In this document: positions 1 to 6,046 of the stretch, one piece after another | How the letters are laid out: each line of letters opens with the position of its first letter | Numbering within the stretch: position 1 is the first letter of the stretch | NCBI GenBank assembly: GCA_018065885.1 | Contig: JAGHSL010000345.1 | Coordinates: 1-6,479 of the forward strand | Direction of reading: 5' to 3' | DNA length: 6,479 nucleotides | Source: Candidatus Limimorpha equi | GTDB taxonomy: Bacteria; Bacteroidota; Bacteroidia; Bacteroidales; F082 | Notes under the pieces: generated by a model | What the model saw: only the letters and a program-made list of their open reading frames with translations | Database searches by the model: none | What the model was told of the DNA's origin: nothing | Program-made: the position numbers and the translations under genes

Positions 1-2567
1 ATGTCATGGCGCGGCCTTTTGCCAATTCGATGGTGAAGGTCAACTGGGCGAAAAGCAATTCGGCTTTGGTCGAGGATTTCGAAACGGGCGATTTCTCGAA
101 ATTGGATTGGAACAATGGCATTTCGGAATACCCTTGGACAATAACGGAGACAAATCCTTATCAAGGTTCATATTGCATGAAGTCTTCTTGCGAAGGAATT
201 GGATCGGGCGTTTCGGAAATCGAAGTTGTTGTTAATCTCCTCGTTGACAGTAGAATAAGTTTCTATGAAAGGATTTCTTCCGAAAGTTCTTGGGATTGTG
301 GAAGTTTTTATATTGATGATGTGAAAATGAGTGAATATTCGGGCGAAAGCGATTGGCAGGAAGTTTCTTTCGATGTTGCCGAAGGCCCTCATGTTTTCCG
401 TTGGAGTTATGTGAAAGATGCTTCTTTTGATGTTGGCGAGGATTGCTTTTATATTGATAACATTCGCTTTTTCAATGCATTGGCTAAATCTGAAACGGAT
501 AATCGTTCATTCCAATATTATCAGCTCTACCGCCGTCGTTTCAATGAATCGTCTATGCTTTTGGCTTCGCATTTGACGGATTCTTCATTTGTAGATGTGG
601 GCTGGAACAATTTGCCTTGGGGACAATATTATTATGGTGTGAGCTGCATTTACGAAGGTAATCGCGGTGAATCGGAAATCGTTTGGTCGAATGGACTTGA
701 TAAGGACTTAACGACTGAATTTGAGGTGCTTGCCACGACAAATTCCGGCGTAATACCTGCCGGAGCAAACGTTTCCTTGATTTCATCCGACACTTTGGGC
801 ACCAATTATCATGCAACGCTCGACGAAGTGGGGCATTGCATGATTAGTGAGGTTATGCGTGGCGATTATTGGGTCACAGTTAGTCTGGCTGGCTATGAGG
901 AATTTGTTTCGGATTCTTTGGTAAATATTTCAGAACATGTTGATTATCAAGTTGAACTGATGGAAAAGAAATATGAATTGGATAGCCTTTATGTGTCGTC
1001 GACGGGTTGGGCTATATGGTCGATGCCGGATTCGTTGCTGCCTTCGGTTCAGTGTTTTGAAATTATGTTGGACACTGTGCCTGTCTGCACGACTTCAGCT
1101 CTGCATTATCAGTTGGATGTGTATGATTTTGTTTCGGGCGAGACTTATTTGTTAAAGGTGCGTCCTGTCTATTTGTCGGGCGCTGGCAATTGGGCGGAGG
1201 CATTTTTCACCTATCGTTCCTGCTCGGATTTTCCACCGACTTTGGATGGCTTGTTTACTGAACGTATTCCTGAAGGCACCAGAATTTATTGGAATAATCC
1301 ATTGGTTGACAGTTTAATAGGTGCCGTTTGCTATCGTAATGAGCAATTTGTTGGTTTCACGACTGACGCATTTTTCATAGATGAAGAACCTTTGCCATAC
1401 GGCGAGACTTGGTGGCAAGTGCGTTTGGTCTACGACGGTCAATTGCCTGAGGCTTACTATGCCATGTCTTGCGTTGAGTCGGTGAGCGTTTACAATCCTT
1501 TGCTTTGCAATCCGCCGCAAAATCTGGAAGGCGAGAATTATTTCAATGATGAAAACGATTTCGGAGCCTTGATTTCGTGGGGAATCCGTCCCGAACCGAT
1601 TGCGGAATGGCTTTATTATGATAATGGATTGTACGACACGGCTTTAGGTGCCGATGGCGTGATTTATTGGGGCATAAAGTTTGATGCGTCGTTTTTGGCT
1701 GCTTATCGAGGTTCCGCCTTGACAAAAATCTCATTGTTTGGTATTGCTGCCGGAGCTTATCAGATTTGGATTTATTTTGGTGAGGAAATCACACCGCATA
1801 CTTTGGTACATTATCAGAGTATGAGCCTTGAAGGTTGCAATTGTTGGCATACTGAGATGCTGTCGTCAAATTTGGATTTGCCTGAAAATGAATCGGTTTG
1901 GATTGTAATTGGTCAACACGGCATCACTTTTCCGGCGGCGGCTTGCGCTTCAACAGGCGATCCGAATGGCACTTGGGTTTCGACCGATGGCGTAGAGTGG
2001 CATGAATTGTCGTACTACAATCTGGATTACACCTGGATGCTTCGCGCTTTCGTGACGAATCAGTCTTCAAAACCAGCAAAAGATACATTATTGAAATACA
2101 ATGTCTATCGCTCGTATGACAATCAGAATTATTCAATGATTGCATCGGTTTCGTATGACGAAAATGTTGGCTTTTACCAATATAAGGATGTACTTGTCGA
2201 TGATGCTCACAGTGTTTTCTATTATCAGGTGAGGGCTGAATATGAATCGGGATGTGAATCGGAACCGGCAGCATCTTTGCTTAATCCCACAGAAAAATTC
2301 GTTGCTGTTGATGATGCTTGGAAGGTGAATGAAAATAATCTTTCGCCAAGCGTTTATCCGAATCCGACCGATGGAAAAATTGTGATTTCGGGGCAAAAGA
2401 TGAGTCAAATCGCTGTGTTTGATGCTTTTGGAAAAAATGTTTTCGTTTTCGATTGCAATACTGATGAAATTCAAATTGATTTGTCGCATTGTGCCGATGG
2501 CTTGTATTTGCTTCGTGTGGTTTCGCAAAATGGCACGGAAACTCACCGCGTGATGCTCGCTCATTGA
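1..2567 (+). CDS. Multidomain surface protein with T9SS type A C-terminal sorting domain (5' partial)
   Basis: The reading frame is open from base 3 and ends at TGA 2565-2567. An ATG lies at base 6, but no signal peptide follows it, so the gene almost certainly begins upstream. Numbering from that ATG, residues about 22-156 form a jelly-roll opening with VEDFETGDFSKLDW and closing with CFYIDNIRFF, the pattern of choice-of-anchor J / cleaved-adhesin modules of Bacteroidota adhesins and proteases. Residues about 165-230 look fibronectin-III-like. Residues about 238-318 (GVIPAGANVSL, MRGDYWVTVSLAGYEEF) resemble a carboxypeptidase-regulatory-like fold. Further FnIII-like stretches and a second beta-rich module (roughly 505-690) follow. 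The tail from about residue 766 carries SVYPNPTDGKIVIS and ends LYLLRVVSQNGTETHRVMLAH, a T9SS type A sorting domain. The expected location is the cell surface or the medium after removal of that tail. No catalytic motif is visible; a peptidase (for example C25 or C10) could lie in the missing N-terminal part, but that is a guess. Confidence 0.9.
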   Translation, partial: VMARPFANSMVKVNWAKSNSALVEDFETGDFSKLDWNNGISEYPWTITETNPYQGSYCMKSSCEGIGSGVSEIEVVVNLLVDSRISFYERISSESSWDCGSFYIDDVKMSEYSGESDWQEVSFDVAEGPHVFRWSYVKDASFDVGEDCFYIDNIRFFNALAKSETDNRSFQYYQLYRRRFNESSMLLASHLTDSSFVDVGWNNLPWGQYYYGVSCIYEGNRGESEIVWSNGLDKDLTTEFEVLATTNSGVIPAGANVSLISSDTLGTNYHATLDEVGHCMISEVMRGDYWVTVSLAGYEEFVSDSLVNISEHVDYQVELMEKKYELDSLYVSSTGWAIWSMPDSLLPSVQCFEIMLDTVPVCTTSALHYQLDVYDFVSGETYLLKVRPVYLSGAGNWAEAFFTYRSCSDFPPTLDGLFTERIPEGTRIYWNNPLVDSLIGAVCYRNEQFVGFTTDAFFIDEEPLPYGETWWQVRLVYDGQLPEAYYAMSCVESVSVYNPLLCNPPQNLEGENYFNDENDFGALISWGIRPEPIAEWLYYDNGLYDTALGADGVIYWGIKFDASFLAAYRGSALTKISLFGIAAGAYQIWIYFGEEITPHTLVHYQSMSLEGCNCWHTEMLSSNLDLPENESVWIVIGQHGITFPAAACASTGDPNGTWVSTDGVEWHELSYYNLDYTWMLRAFVTNQSSKPAKDTLLKYNVYRSYDNQNYSMIASVSYDENVGFYQYKDVLVDDAHSVFYYQVRAEYESGCESEPAASLLNPTEKFVAVDDAWKVNENNLSPSVYPNPTDGKIVISGQKMSQIAVFDAFGKNVFVFDCNTDEIQIDLSHCADGLYLLRVVSQNGTETHRVMLAH

Positions 2568-2569
2568 TT

Positions 2570-2596
2570 TTGCTGCGCCTAAAATCCTTATCTTTG
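2570..2596 (+). promoter_or_regulatory. Bacteroidota-type promoter for the ABC-F gene
   Basis: TATCTTTG at 2589-2596 matches the Bacteroidota -7 consensus TAnnTTTG. A TTG at 2570-2572, within TTTTG just after the upstream stop codon, is a possible -33 element, although the 16-base gap is shorter than usual. Transcription would start near base 2601, about 15 bases before the ATG, giving a very short leader. The whole promoter sits in the 48-base gap after the surface-protein gene, so the ABC-F gene is probably transcribed on its own. Confidence 0.6.
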
Positions 2597-2615
2597 CCGC
2601 TCAAATTGGTAAAAT

Positions 2616-4574
2616 ATGATTTCTGTTCAGAACCTTAGTATGCACTTCACAGGTGAAGACCTTTTCACCGACATTTCTTTTTTGATTCGCGAAAAAGACC
2701 GTATCGGTTTGGTTGGCAAAAATGGCGCGGGAAAAACCACGCTCCTGAAACTGATTTGTGGCATTGAGCAGCCATCGAAGGGCGATGTAATTATCCCTCA
2801 AGGCGTTACGATTGGATATTTGCCGCAAGAGAAAAATGTCAACAGCGAAAAGAATGTCTTGGATGAGGCTTTGACGGCTTTTGACGAATATCATCAGTTG
2901 GAGCGTGATGCCGAAAGATTGCAGCAGGAATTGGCGGAAAGGACGGATTATGAAAGCACACAATATCAGAAGCTTATCGATAAGCTTACCAATTTGAACG
3001 ATAGAATTGCAATGTTGGGCGGCAACTCCATTGAAGGCGAAGCGGAACGTATTTTGGTTGGCTTGGGGTTCGGTCACGATGATATGTTTCGACCGATGAA
3101 GGAGTTCAGCAATGGCTGGCAGATGCGTGTGGAATTGGCAAAGATCTTGCTGAAAAGGCCGAATCTTTTGCTTTTGGACGAACCAACCAATCACTTGGAC
3201 ATTGAATCAATTCAGTGGTTAGAGACTTTCCTGAAATCGTATTATGGTGCCATTCTGATGGTTTCGCACGACCGCGCTTTTTTGGATAACATCACCGTGC
3301 GCACGGTTGAAATCTCCAATGGCAAGATTTACGATTACAAGGCTTCTTATTCCGATTATGTCGCTTTGCGTGAGGAACGTGTTGATATGCAGCGTTCTGC
3401 GTATGAAAACCAGCAGCGAGAAATTAAAAACATTGAGGCTTTCATTGAGCGTTTCCGTTATAAGGCGACCAAGGCAAAGCAGGTGCAGAGCCGCGTGAAG
3501 CAGTTGGAAAGAATGGAGGAAATCGAGATTGATGACATCGACAGCACGGCCATTCATTTCAAGTTTCCGCCTGCGCCACATTCGGGCAAGGTCAGCTTGG
3601 AGCTGAACCATGTTTCAAAGGCATACGGTGAAAAACAGATTCTGAAAGATGTCAACTTATTGATTCCGAGAGGGGAGAAGATTGCTTTTGTCGGGCGCAA
3701 TGGCGAAGGCAAATCCACTTTGTCGAAAATCATTTGCGGTGTCCTCGATTATGAAGGCGAGGTGAAATTGGGTCACGAAGTGAAGATTGGCTATTATGCC
3801 CAGAATCAGCAGGATATGCTGGATATGAATAAGACTGTCTTTGAAACTTTGGACGATGTGGCTGTTGGCGAGATGCGTCTGAAAGTCAAGGCCTTGTTGG
3901 GTTCTTTCCTTTTCCGTGGCGATGACATCGACAAGAAGGTGAAGGTGCTTTCGGGTGGCGAGAAGGCGCGTCTTTCCTTGGCAAAGATGCTGCTTTTCCC
4001 GACCAATCTGCTTGTCCTCGACGAACCCACCAATCACTTGGACATGCTCTCGAAAGACATTCTGAAAAACGCTCTGATTCAGTATGATGGCACCTTGATT
4101 ATTGTTTCGCACGACCGTGATTTCCTGCAAGGCCTGACGAATAAGGTTTATGAATTCCGCAAGCCGAACATTAAGGAATACATTGGCGACATTTACGATT
4201 TTTTGGAGCAGAAGAACCTAACGCATTTGAAGGAGTTGGAGGCGGCTGCCAAGCAGACACCTAAGGCCGCTGAACCGGTTCCGCAGTCGCAAAACAAGCA
4301 GAACTACGAGCGCAAGAAGCAGTTTGACGCGCGTTTTCGCAAAATCGATAAGGAAATCCAGCGTTTGGAGGAAACCATAGGAAAAATGGAAGCGGAACTC
4401 GCTGAACTTGATGCTATTATGGCCAATCCTGATGCGCATCCTGAGCGTAAAGTTGACAACGATTTCTATTGGGCTTACGGCAAGAAGAAAGAGGAATTGC
4501 AAGCCTTGATTGACGAATGGGGCGAAAAACAGATTGAACGTGAGGATTTGGAGGCTGAGTTTAAGTTGCCATAG
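2616..4574 (+). CDS. ABC-F family ATPase (translation factor type)
   Basis: This is a complete 652-residue protein with two ABC nucleotide-binding domains and no membrane segment, the layout of ABC-F proteins (EttA, Uup, YheS, YdiF). Members bind the ribosomal E site and modulate elongation or relieve stalling; some protect against antibiotics. Domain 1 has Walker A GKNGAGKTT (34-42), a signature FSNGWQMR (164-171), Walker B LLLLDEPTNHLD (184-195) and the H-loop SHD (217-219). A charged helical linker follows at about 240-310, the region that in this family contacts P-site tRNA. Domain 2 has GRNGEGKST (360-368), LSGGE (445-449), LLVLDEPTNHLD (465-476) and SHD (498-500). Residues about 535-652 are rich in Lys, Glu and Gln and fit the coiled-coil C-terminal extension of the Uup/YdiF type. 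The first signature reads SNG where SGG is usual. The length fits Uup-like and YdiF-like members, but the subfamily cannot be fixed by eye. The linker is not long enough to suggest an antibiotic-resistance specialist. The ATG at 2616 lies just behind a TAnnTTTG box and has no Shine-Dalgarno sequence. Confidence 0.95.
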   Translation: MISVQNLSMHFTGEDLFTDISFLIREKDRIGLVGKNGAGKTTLLKLICGIEQPSKGDVIIPQGVTIGYLPQEKNVNSEKNVLDEALTAFDEYHQLERDAERLQQELAERTDYESTQYQKLIDKLTNLNDRIAMLGGNSIEGEAERILVGLGFGHDDMFRPMKEFSNGWQMRVELAKILLKRPNLLLLDEPTNHLDIESIQWLETFLKSYYGAILMVSHDRAFLDNITVRTVEISNGKIYDYKASYSDYVALREERVDMQRSAYENQQREIKNIEAFIERFRYKATKAKQVQSRVKQLERMEEIEIDDIDSTAIHFKFPPAPHSGKVSLELNHVSKAYGEKQILKDVNLLIPRGEKIAFVGRNGEGKSTLSKIICGVLDYEGEVKLGHEVKIGYYAQNQQDMLDMNKTVFETLDDVAVGEMRLKVKALLGSFLFRGDDIDKKVKVLSGGEKARLSLAKMLLFPTNLLVLDEPTNHLDMLSKDILKNALIQYDGTLIIVSHDRDFLQGLTNKVYEFRKPNIKEYIGDIYDFLEQKNLTHLKELEAAAKQTPKAAEPVPQSQNKQNYERKKQFDARFRKIDKEIQRLEETIGKMEAELAELDAIMANPDAHPERKVDNDFYWAYGKKKEELQALIDEWGEKQIEREDLEAEFKLP

Positions 4575-4581
4575 CGAAAAG

Positions 4582-4618
4582 AAATCATATTCATTTTTCC
4601 GTGTGAATTATATGGTTT
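4582..4618 (+). terminator. Weak inverted repeat after the ABC-F gene, possible terminator
   Basis: Eight bases past the ABC-F stop, AAATCATATTCA (4582-4593) and TGAATTATATGGTTT (4604-4618) can pair imperfectly around a 10-base loop. The best part is ATTCA with TGAAT, extended outward through bulges. The stem is AT-rich and no clean U-tract follows, so a role in termination is only a possibility. Its position between ABC-F and the TIR promoter is the main argument for it. Confidence 0.22.
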
Positions 4619-4691
4619 GAATTGAAATATTTTGGCATGTTTTTCCATTGTGTTTTTGCAACACAGCCCATAAAAAAAGTGTGTTGTTGTC

Positions 4692-4720
4692 TTGTAAATG
4701 AAAAAAGTTTTCTATCTTTG
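4692..4720 (+). promoter_or_regulatory. Bacteroidota-type promoter for the TIR gene
   Basis: TATCTTTG at 4713-4720 is identical to the -7 box of the ABC-F promoter. TTG at 4692-4694 lies 18 bases upstream of it, a good spacing for the -33 element. Transcription would start near 4725 and give a leader of about 80 bases before the ATG at 4806. The TIR gene therefore has its own promoter and does not rely on read-through from ABC-F. Confidence 0.7.
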
Positions 4721-4724
4721 TAGC

Positions 4725-4738
4725 GTTGCTTCGGTAAC
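4725..4738 (+). other. Possible 5' hairpin with cUUCGg tetraloop in the TIR leader
   Basis: GTTGC (4725-4729) pairs with GTAAC (4734-4738), with one G-T wobble, around TTCG, so the loop is closed by the C-G pair of a classic stable cUUCGg tetraloop. It falls right at the predicted start of the transcript, where such a hairpin could protect the 5' end or affect initiation. The stem is only five pairs and could arise by chance. The rest of the leader to 4805 is AT-rich and shows no riboswitch that I recognise. Confidence 0.35.
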
Positions 4739-4805
4739 ATAATTAAAAGTTCTTTTTTAAGCTTGATTTTATTATACAAACTCTGATAAGTTAAATTGTA
4801 TTGTT

Positions 4806-5693
4806 ATGAAAGTGTTTTTAAGTTGGTCAGGACATGAAAGCCATGAGGTGGCTTTGGTACTAAAGGATTGGTTGCCATCTGTAATTCAATCTATTACAAC
4901 TTATGTTTCATCAGAAGATATTGACAAAGGAGCAAGATGGAGCTCGGATATCTCAAAAGAATTGGAAGATAGCACTTTTGGTATATTATGTGTTACAAAA
5001 TCGAATTTGGAAGCTCCTTGGCTATTGTTTGAAGCAGGTGCTTTGTCGAAAAAAACGCTTAAAGACTATCTTTGCCCTTTCCTTTTTGATTTGAAGATGG
5101 CGGATATAGAGGGAAGCAATCCGATATTGCAATTTCAGGCAACTGTTTTTGATAAAGAGGATGTCAAGAAATTGTTGAAAACGGTAAATAAGGCATGTGG
5201 GGGTGATGGACTTAAAGAAAATGTCTTGGAGAAATCTTTTGAAATTTGGTGGCCTGAATTAGAAAAATCTTTGGGAGGGGTTAAGTCAAGTAATGGAAAT
5301 GGGTCAGAAGGAGACCATAAAGGGAAACCTCAATCCAAAGACACAAAAAAAGAAGAAATGTTAGAGGAAATTCTTGAATTGTCTCGTATCAACCAAAAGA
5401 TTCTGCGTTCTCCAGACGTTTTATTGCCACCAGAATATTTAATTGAGCTTTTCTGTAATGCTAACGAGAGAAGATCATCTTCTTTAAAACAAGAATTGAT
5501 GATTGCCGTCAGAGAGTATAAATATCGTTCTGATATTTTAAGGCGAAGACTTTTGTCTTTTAGGCAAAGACTTAATATTGGGGAAGATGAATCAAAAAGT
5601 GATATTTATAGAGAATGGGATGAACTTACGCGTCGTATTTTAGATCAATTTGACTTATTTGAAGAATTGTTTATTAAACTGGTGAAGAATTGA
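4806..5693 (+). CDS. TIR-domain protein, probable NAD-cleaving defence effector
   Basis: This is a complete 295-residue protein without a signal peptide or membrane segment. Residues 1-155 form a bacterial TIR domain: strand A KVFLSWSG (2-9), helix A HEVALVLKDWLPSVI (13-27), a BB-loop-like SSEDIDKGARW (35-45), GILCVTKSNLEAPW (59-72) and LFEAGALSK (74-82). Glu76 matches the conserved glutamate that TIR NAD-hydrolases need for catalysis. Residues about 156-184 are a hydrophilic Ser/Gly/Lys linker. Residues 185-295 are charged and helical, with an Arg-rich patch near 241-255 (YRSDILRRRLLSFRQR); I recognise no named domain there, and it could sense a trigger or drive oligomerisation. Known bacterial TIR effectors (Thoeris, CBASS-TIR, TIR-pAgo) cut NAD+ or make signal nucleotides during phage infection. 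No Thoeris ThsA, cyclase or Argonaute gene is next to this one, so a standalone role or a partner elsewhere is inferred. The gene is AT-richer than ABC-F and uses AGA arginine codons. It ends with tandem stops TGA TAG. The start is supported by the TIR motif beginning at residue 2. Confidence 0.88.
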   Translation: MKVFLSWSGHESHEVALVLKDWLPSVIQSITTYVSSEDIDKGARWSSDISKELEDSTFGILCVTKSNLEAPWLLFEAGALSKKTLKDYLCPFLFDLKMADIEGSNPILQFQATVFDKEDVKKLLKTVNKACGGDGLKENVLEKSFEIWWPELEKSLGGVKSSNGNGSEGDHKGKPQSKDTKKEEMLEEILELSRINQKILRSPDVLLPPEYLIELFCNANERRSSSLKQELMIAVREYKYRSDILRRRLLSFRQRLNIGEDESKSDIYREWDELTRRILDQFDLFEELFIKLVKN

Positions 5694-5925
5694 TAGTGCT
5701 ATTTAGACTGTGCATCCAGAAAAAGTTTTTTTTATTATTTTGGATGGATTGATGAGTCATTAAAGAGTGGGTTTTGATGAACAATCGTTTCTGTAAAACT
5801 TTTACGGCTTTGATTCGGTAAAGCCTATTGCACGAAAAACGATTTCTATTCTGAGGCTTTGGGATTTAGACTACAACAGAATCGTTGATGTTCTATTAGT
5901 CGATTTTGCATTTTTTCAAAAATTA
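5694..5925. other. Non-coding AT-rich spacer with short inverted repeats
   Basis: No convincing gene is present. The longest start-to-stop frame I looked at closely is a 14-codon ATG frame at 5777-5821. A stop-to-stop frame at 5797-5928 reads through 43 residues, including KTISILRLWDLDYNRIV, but has no ATG and no recognised homology; it could be a decayed fragment. Several short repeats occur: AATCGTT at 5783-5789 and 5880-5886 with its inverse AACGATT at 5838-5844, and GGCTTT at 5806-5811 and 5855-5860 with AAAGCC at 5820-5825. These could fold into alternative hairpins. The spacer separates the TIR gene from the 62-bp palindrome. Confidence 0.5.
5713..5746 (+). terminator. Possible terminator hairpin after the TIR gene
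   Basis: CATCCAGAA (5713-5721) pairs with TTTTGGATG (5738-5746), nine pairs with one G-T wobble. The intervening stretch includes AAAAAG followed by a run of eight T (5726-5733). It begins 20 bases past the TIR stop, where a terminator is expected. The T-run lies inside the loop rather than after the stem, so it is not a textbook intrinsic terminator. Confidence 0.33.
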
Positions 5926-5987
5926 TAAATTCAGTCAGTATGTTGACTGAATTTAGCTAAATTCAGTCAACATACTGACTGAATTTA
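5926..5987. repeat. Perfect 62-bp palindrome made of two 28-bp units
   Basis: Every base from 5926 to 5956 is the complement of its mirror base from 5987 back to 5957: 31 pairs, no mismatch, no spacer, centred on AGCT at 5955-5958. Each half is itself nearly palindromic. Unit 1 (5927-5954) is AAATTCAGTCA, GTATGT, TGACTGAATTT. Unit 2 (5959-5986) has the same 11-bp arms around ACATAC, the reverse complement of the first core. The nonamer ATTCAGTCA therefore occurs four times in alternating orientation. The element lies 59 bases before the ATPase start codon and ends just upstream of its -33 region. Possible roles are an operator for a dimeric or tetrameric regulator, a recombinase site (11-6-11 is the layout of XerC/XerD sites, although the sequence is not a recognisable dif), a cruciform signal or part of a mobile unit. 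A simple terminator for the TIR gene is unlikely, because no U-tract follows on the + strand. Confidence 0.97.
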
Positions 5988-6000
5988 CGAAAGTTGATGT

Positions 6001-6027
6001 TTTGTTTGGTAAAAATGTATATTTTTG
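6001..6027 (+). promoter_or_regulatory. Bacteroidota-type promoter for the AAA ATPase gene
   Basis: TATTTTTG at 6020-6027 fits the TAnnTTTG -7 consensus. The -33 element could be TTTG at 6001-6004 (15-base gap) or TTG at 5994-5996 (23-base gap); neither spacing is ideal. Transcription would start near 6032, leaving a leader of about 15 bases. The palindrome at 5926-5987 would then cover roughly -106 to -45, a place where upstream regulators often bind. Confidence 0.55.
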
Positions 6028-6046
6028 CAGGCAAAATTAGAATGTC

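Noticed and set aside
2133..2564. 143-residue minus-strand frame, and overlapping frames at 1924-2274 and 2281-2604
   Set aside because: These mirror the T9SS protein gene. They overlap each other, lack motifs and have His/Asn/Lys-rich shadow composition.
2601..3194. 197-residue open frame on the minus strand
   Set aside because: It lies antisense within the well-supported ABC-F gene, and its translation shows no recognisable domain.
3177..4045. Near-identical 26-bp direct repeats at 3177-3202 and 4020-4045
   Set aside because: Both encode the DEPTNHLD Walker B motif of the two ABC domains; one mismatch in 26 bases is explained by conserved protein sequence and shared codon bias.
3657..4130. 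157-residue minus-strand frame inside ABC-F
   Set aside because: It is antisense to the second ATPase domain, which has every expected motif on the + strand.
4591..4779. 62-residue minus-strand frame in the ABC-F/TIR spacer
   Set aside because: It covers the TIR promoter and AT-rich leader, has a Lys-rich AT-driven composition and no motif or promoter of its own that I can see.
4806..5693. Naming the TIR gene thsB (Thoeris)
   Set aside because: No ThsA-like gene is adjacent, and the protein has a long extra C-terminal domain; the general TIR call is all the sequence supports.
5777..5821. 14-codon ATG frame (MNNRFCKTFTALIR)
   Set aside because: It is too short to support, with no ribosome-binding context or homology to judge it by.
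5926..5987. CRISPR repeat or ordinary intrinsic terminator as an explanation of the palindrome
   Set aside because: There are only two units separated by 4 bases, so no spacers exist, and no U-tract follows on the + strand.
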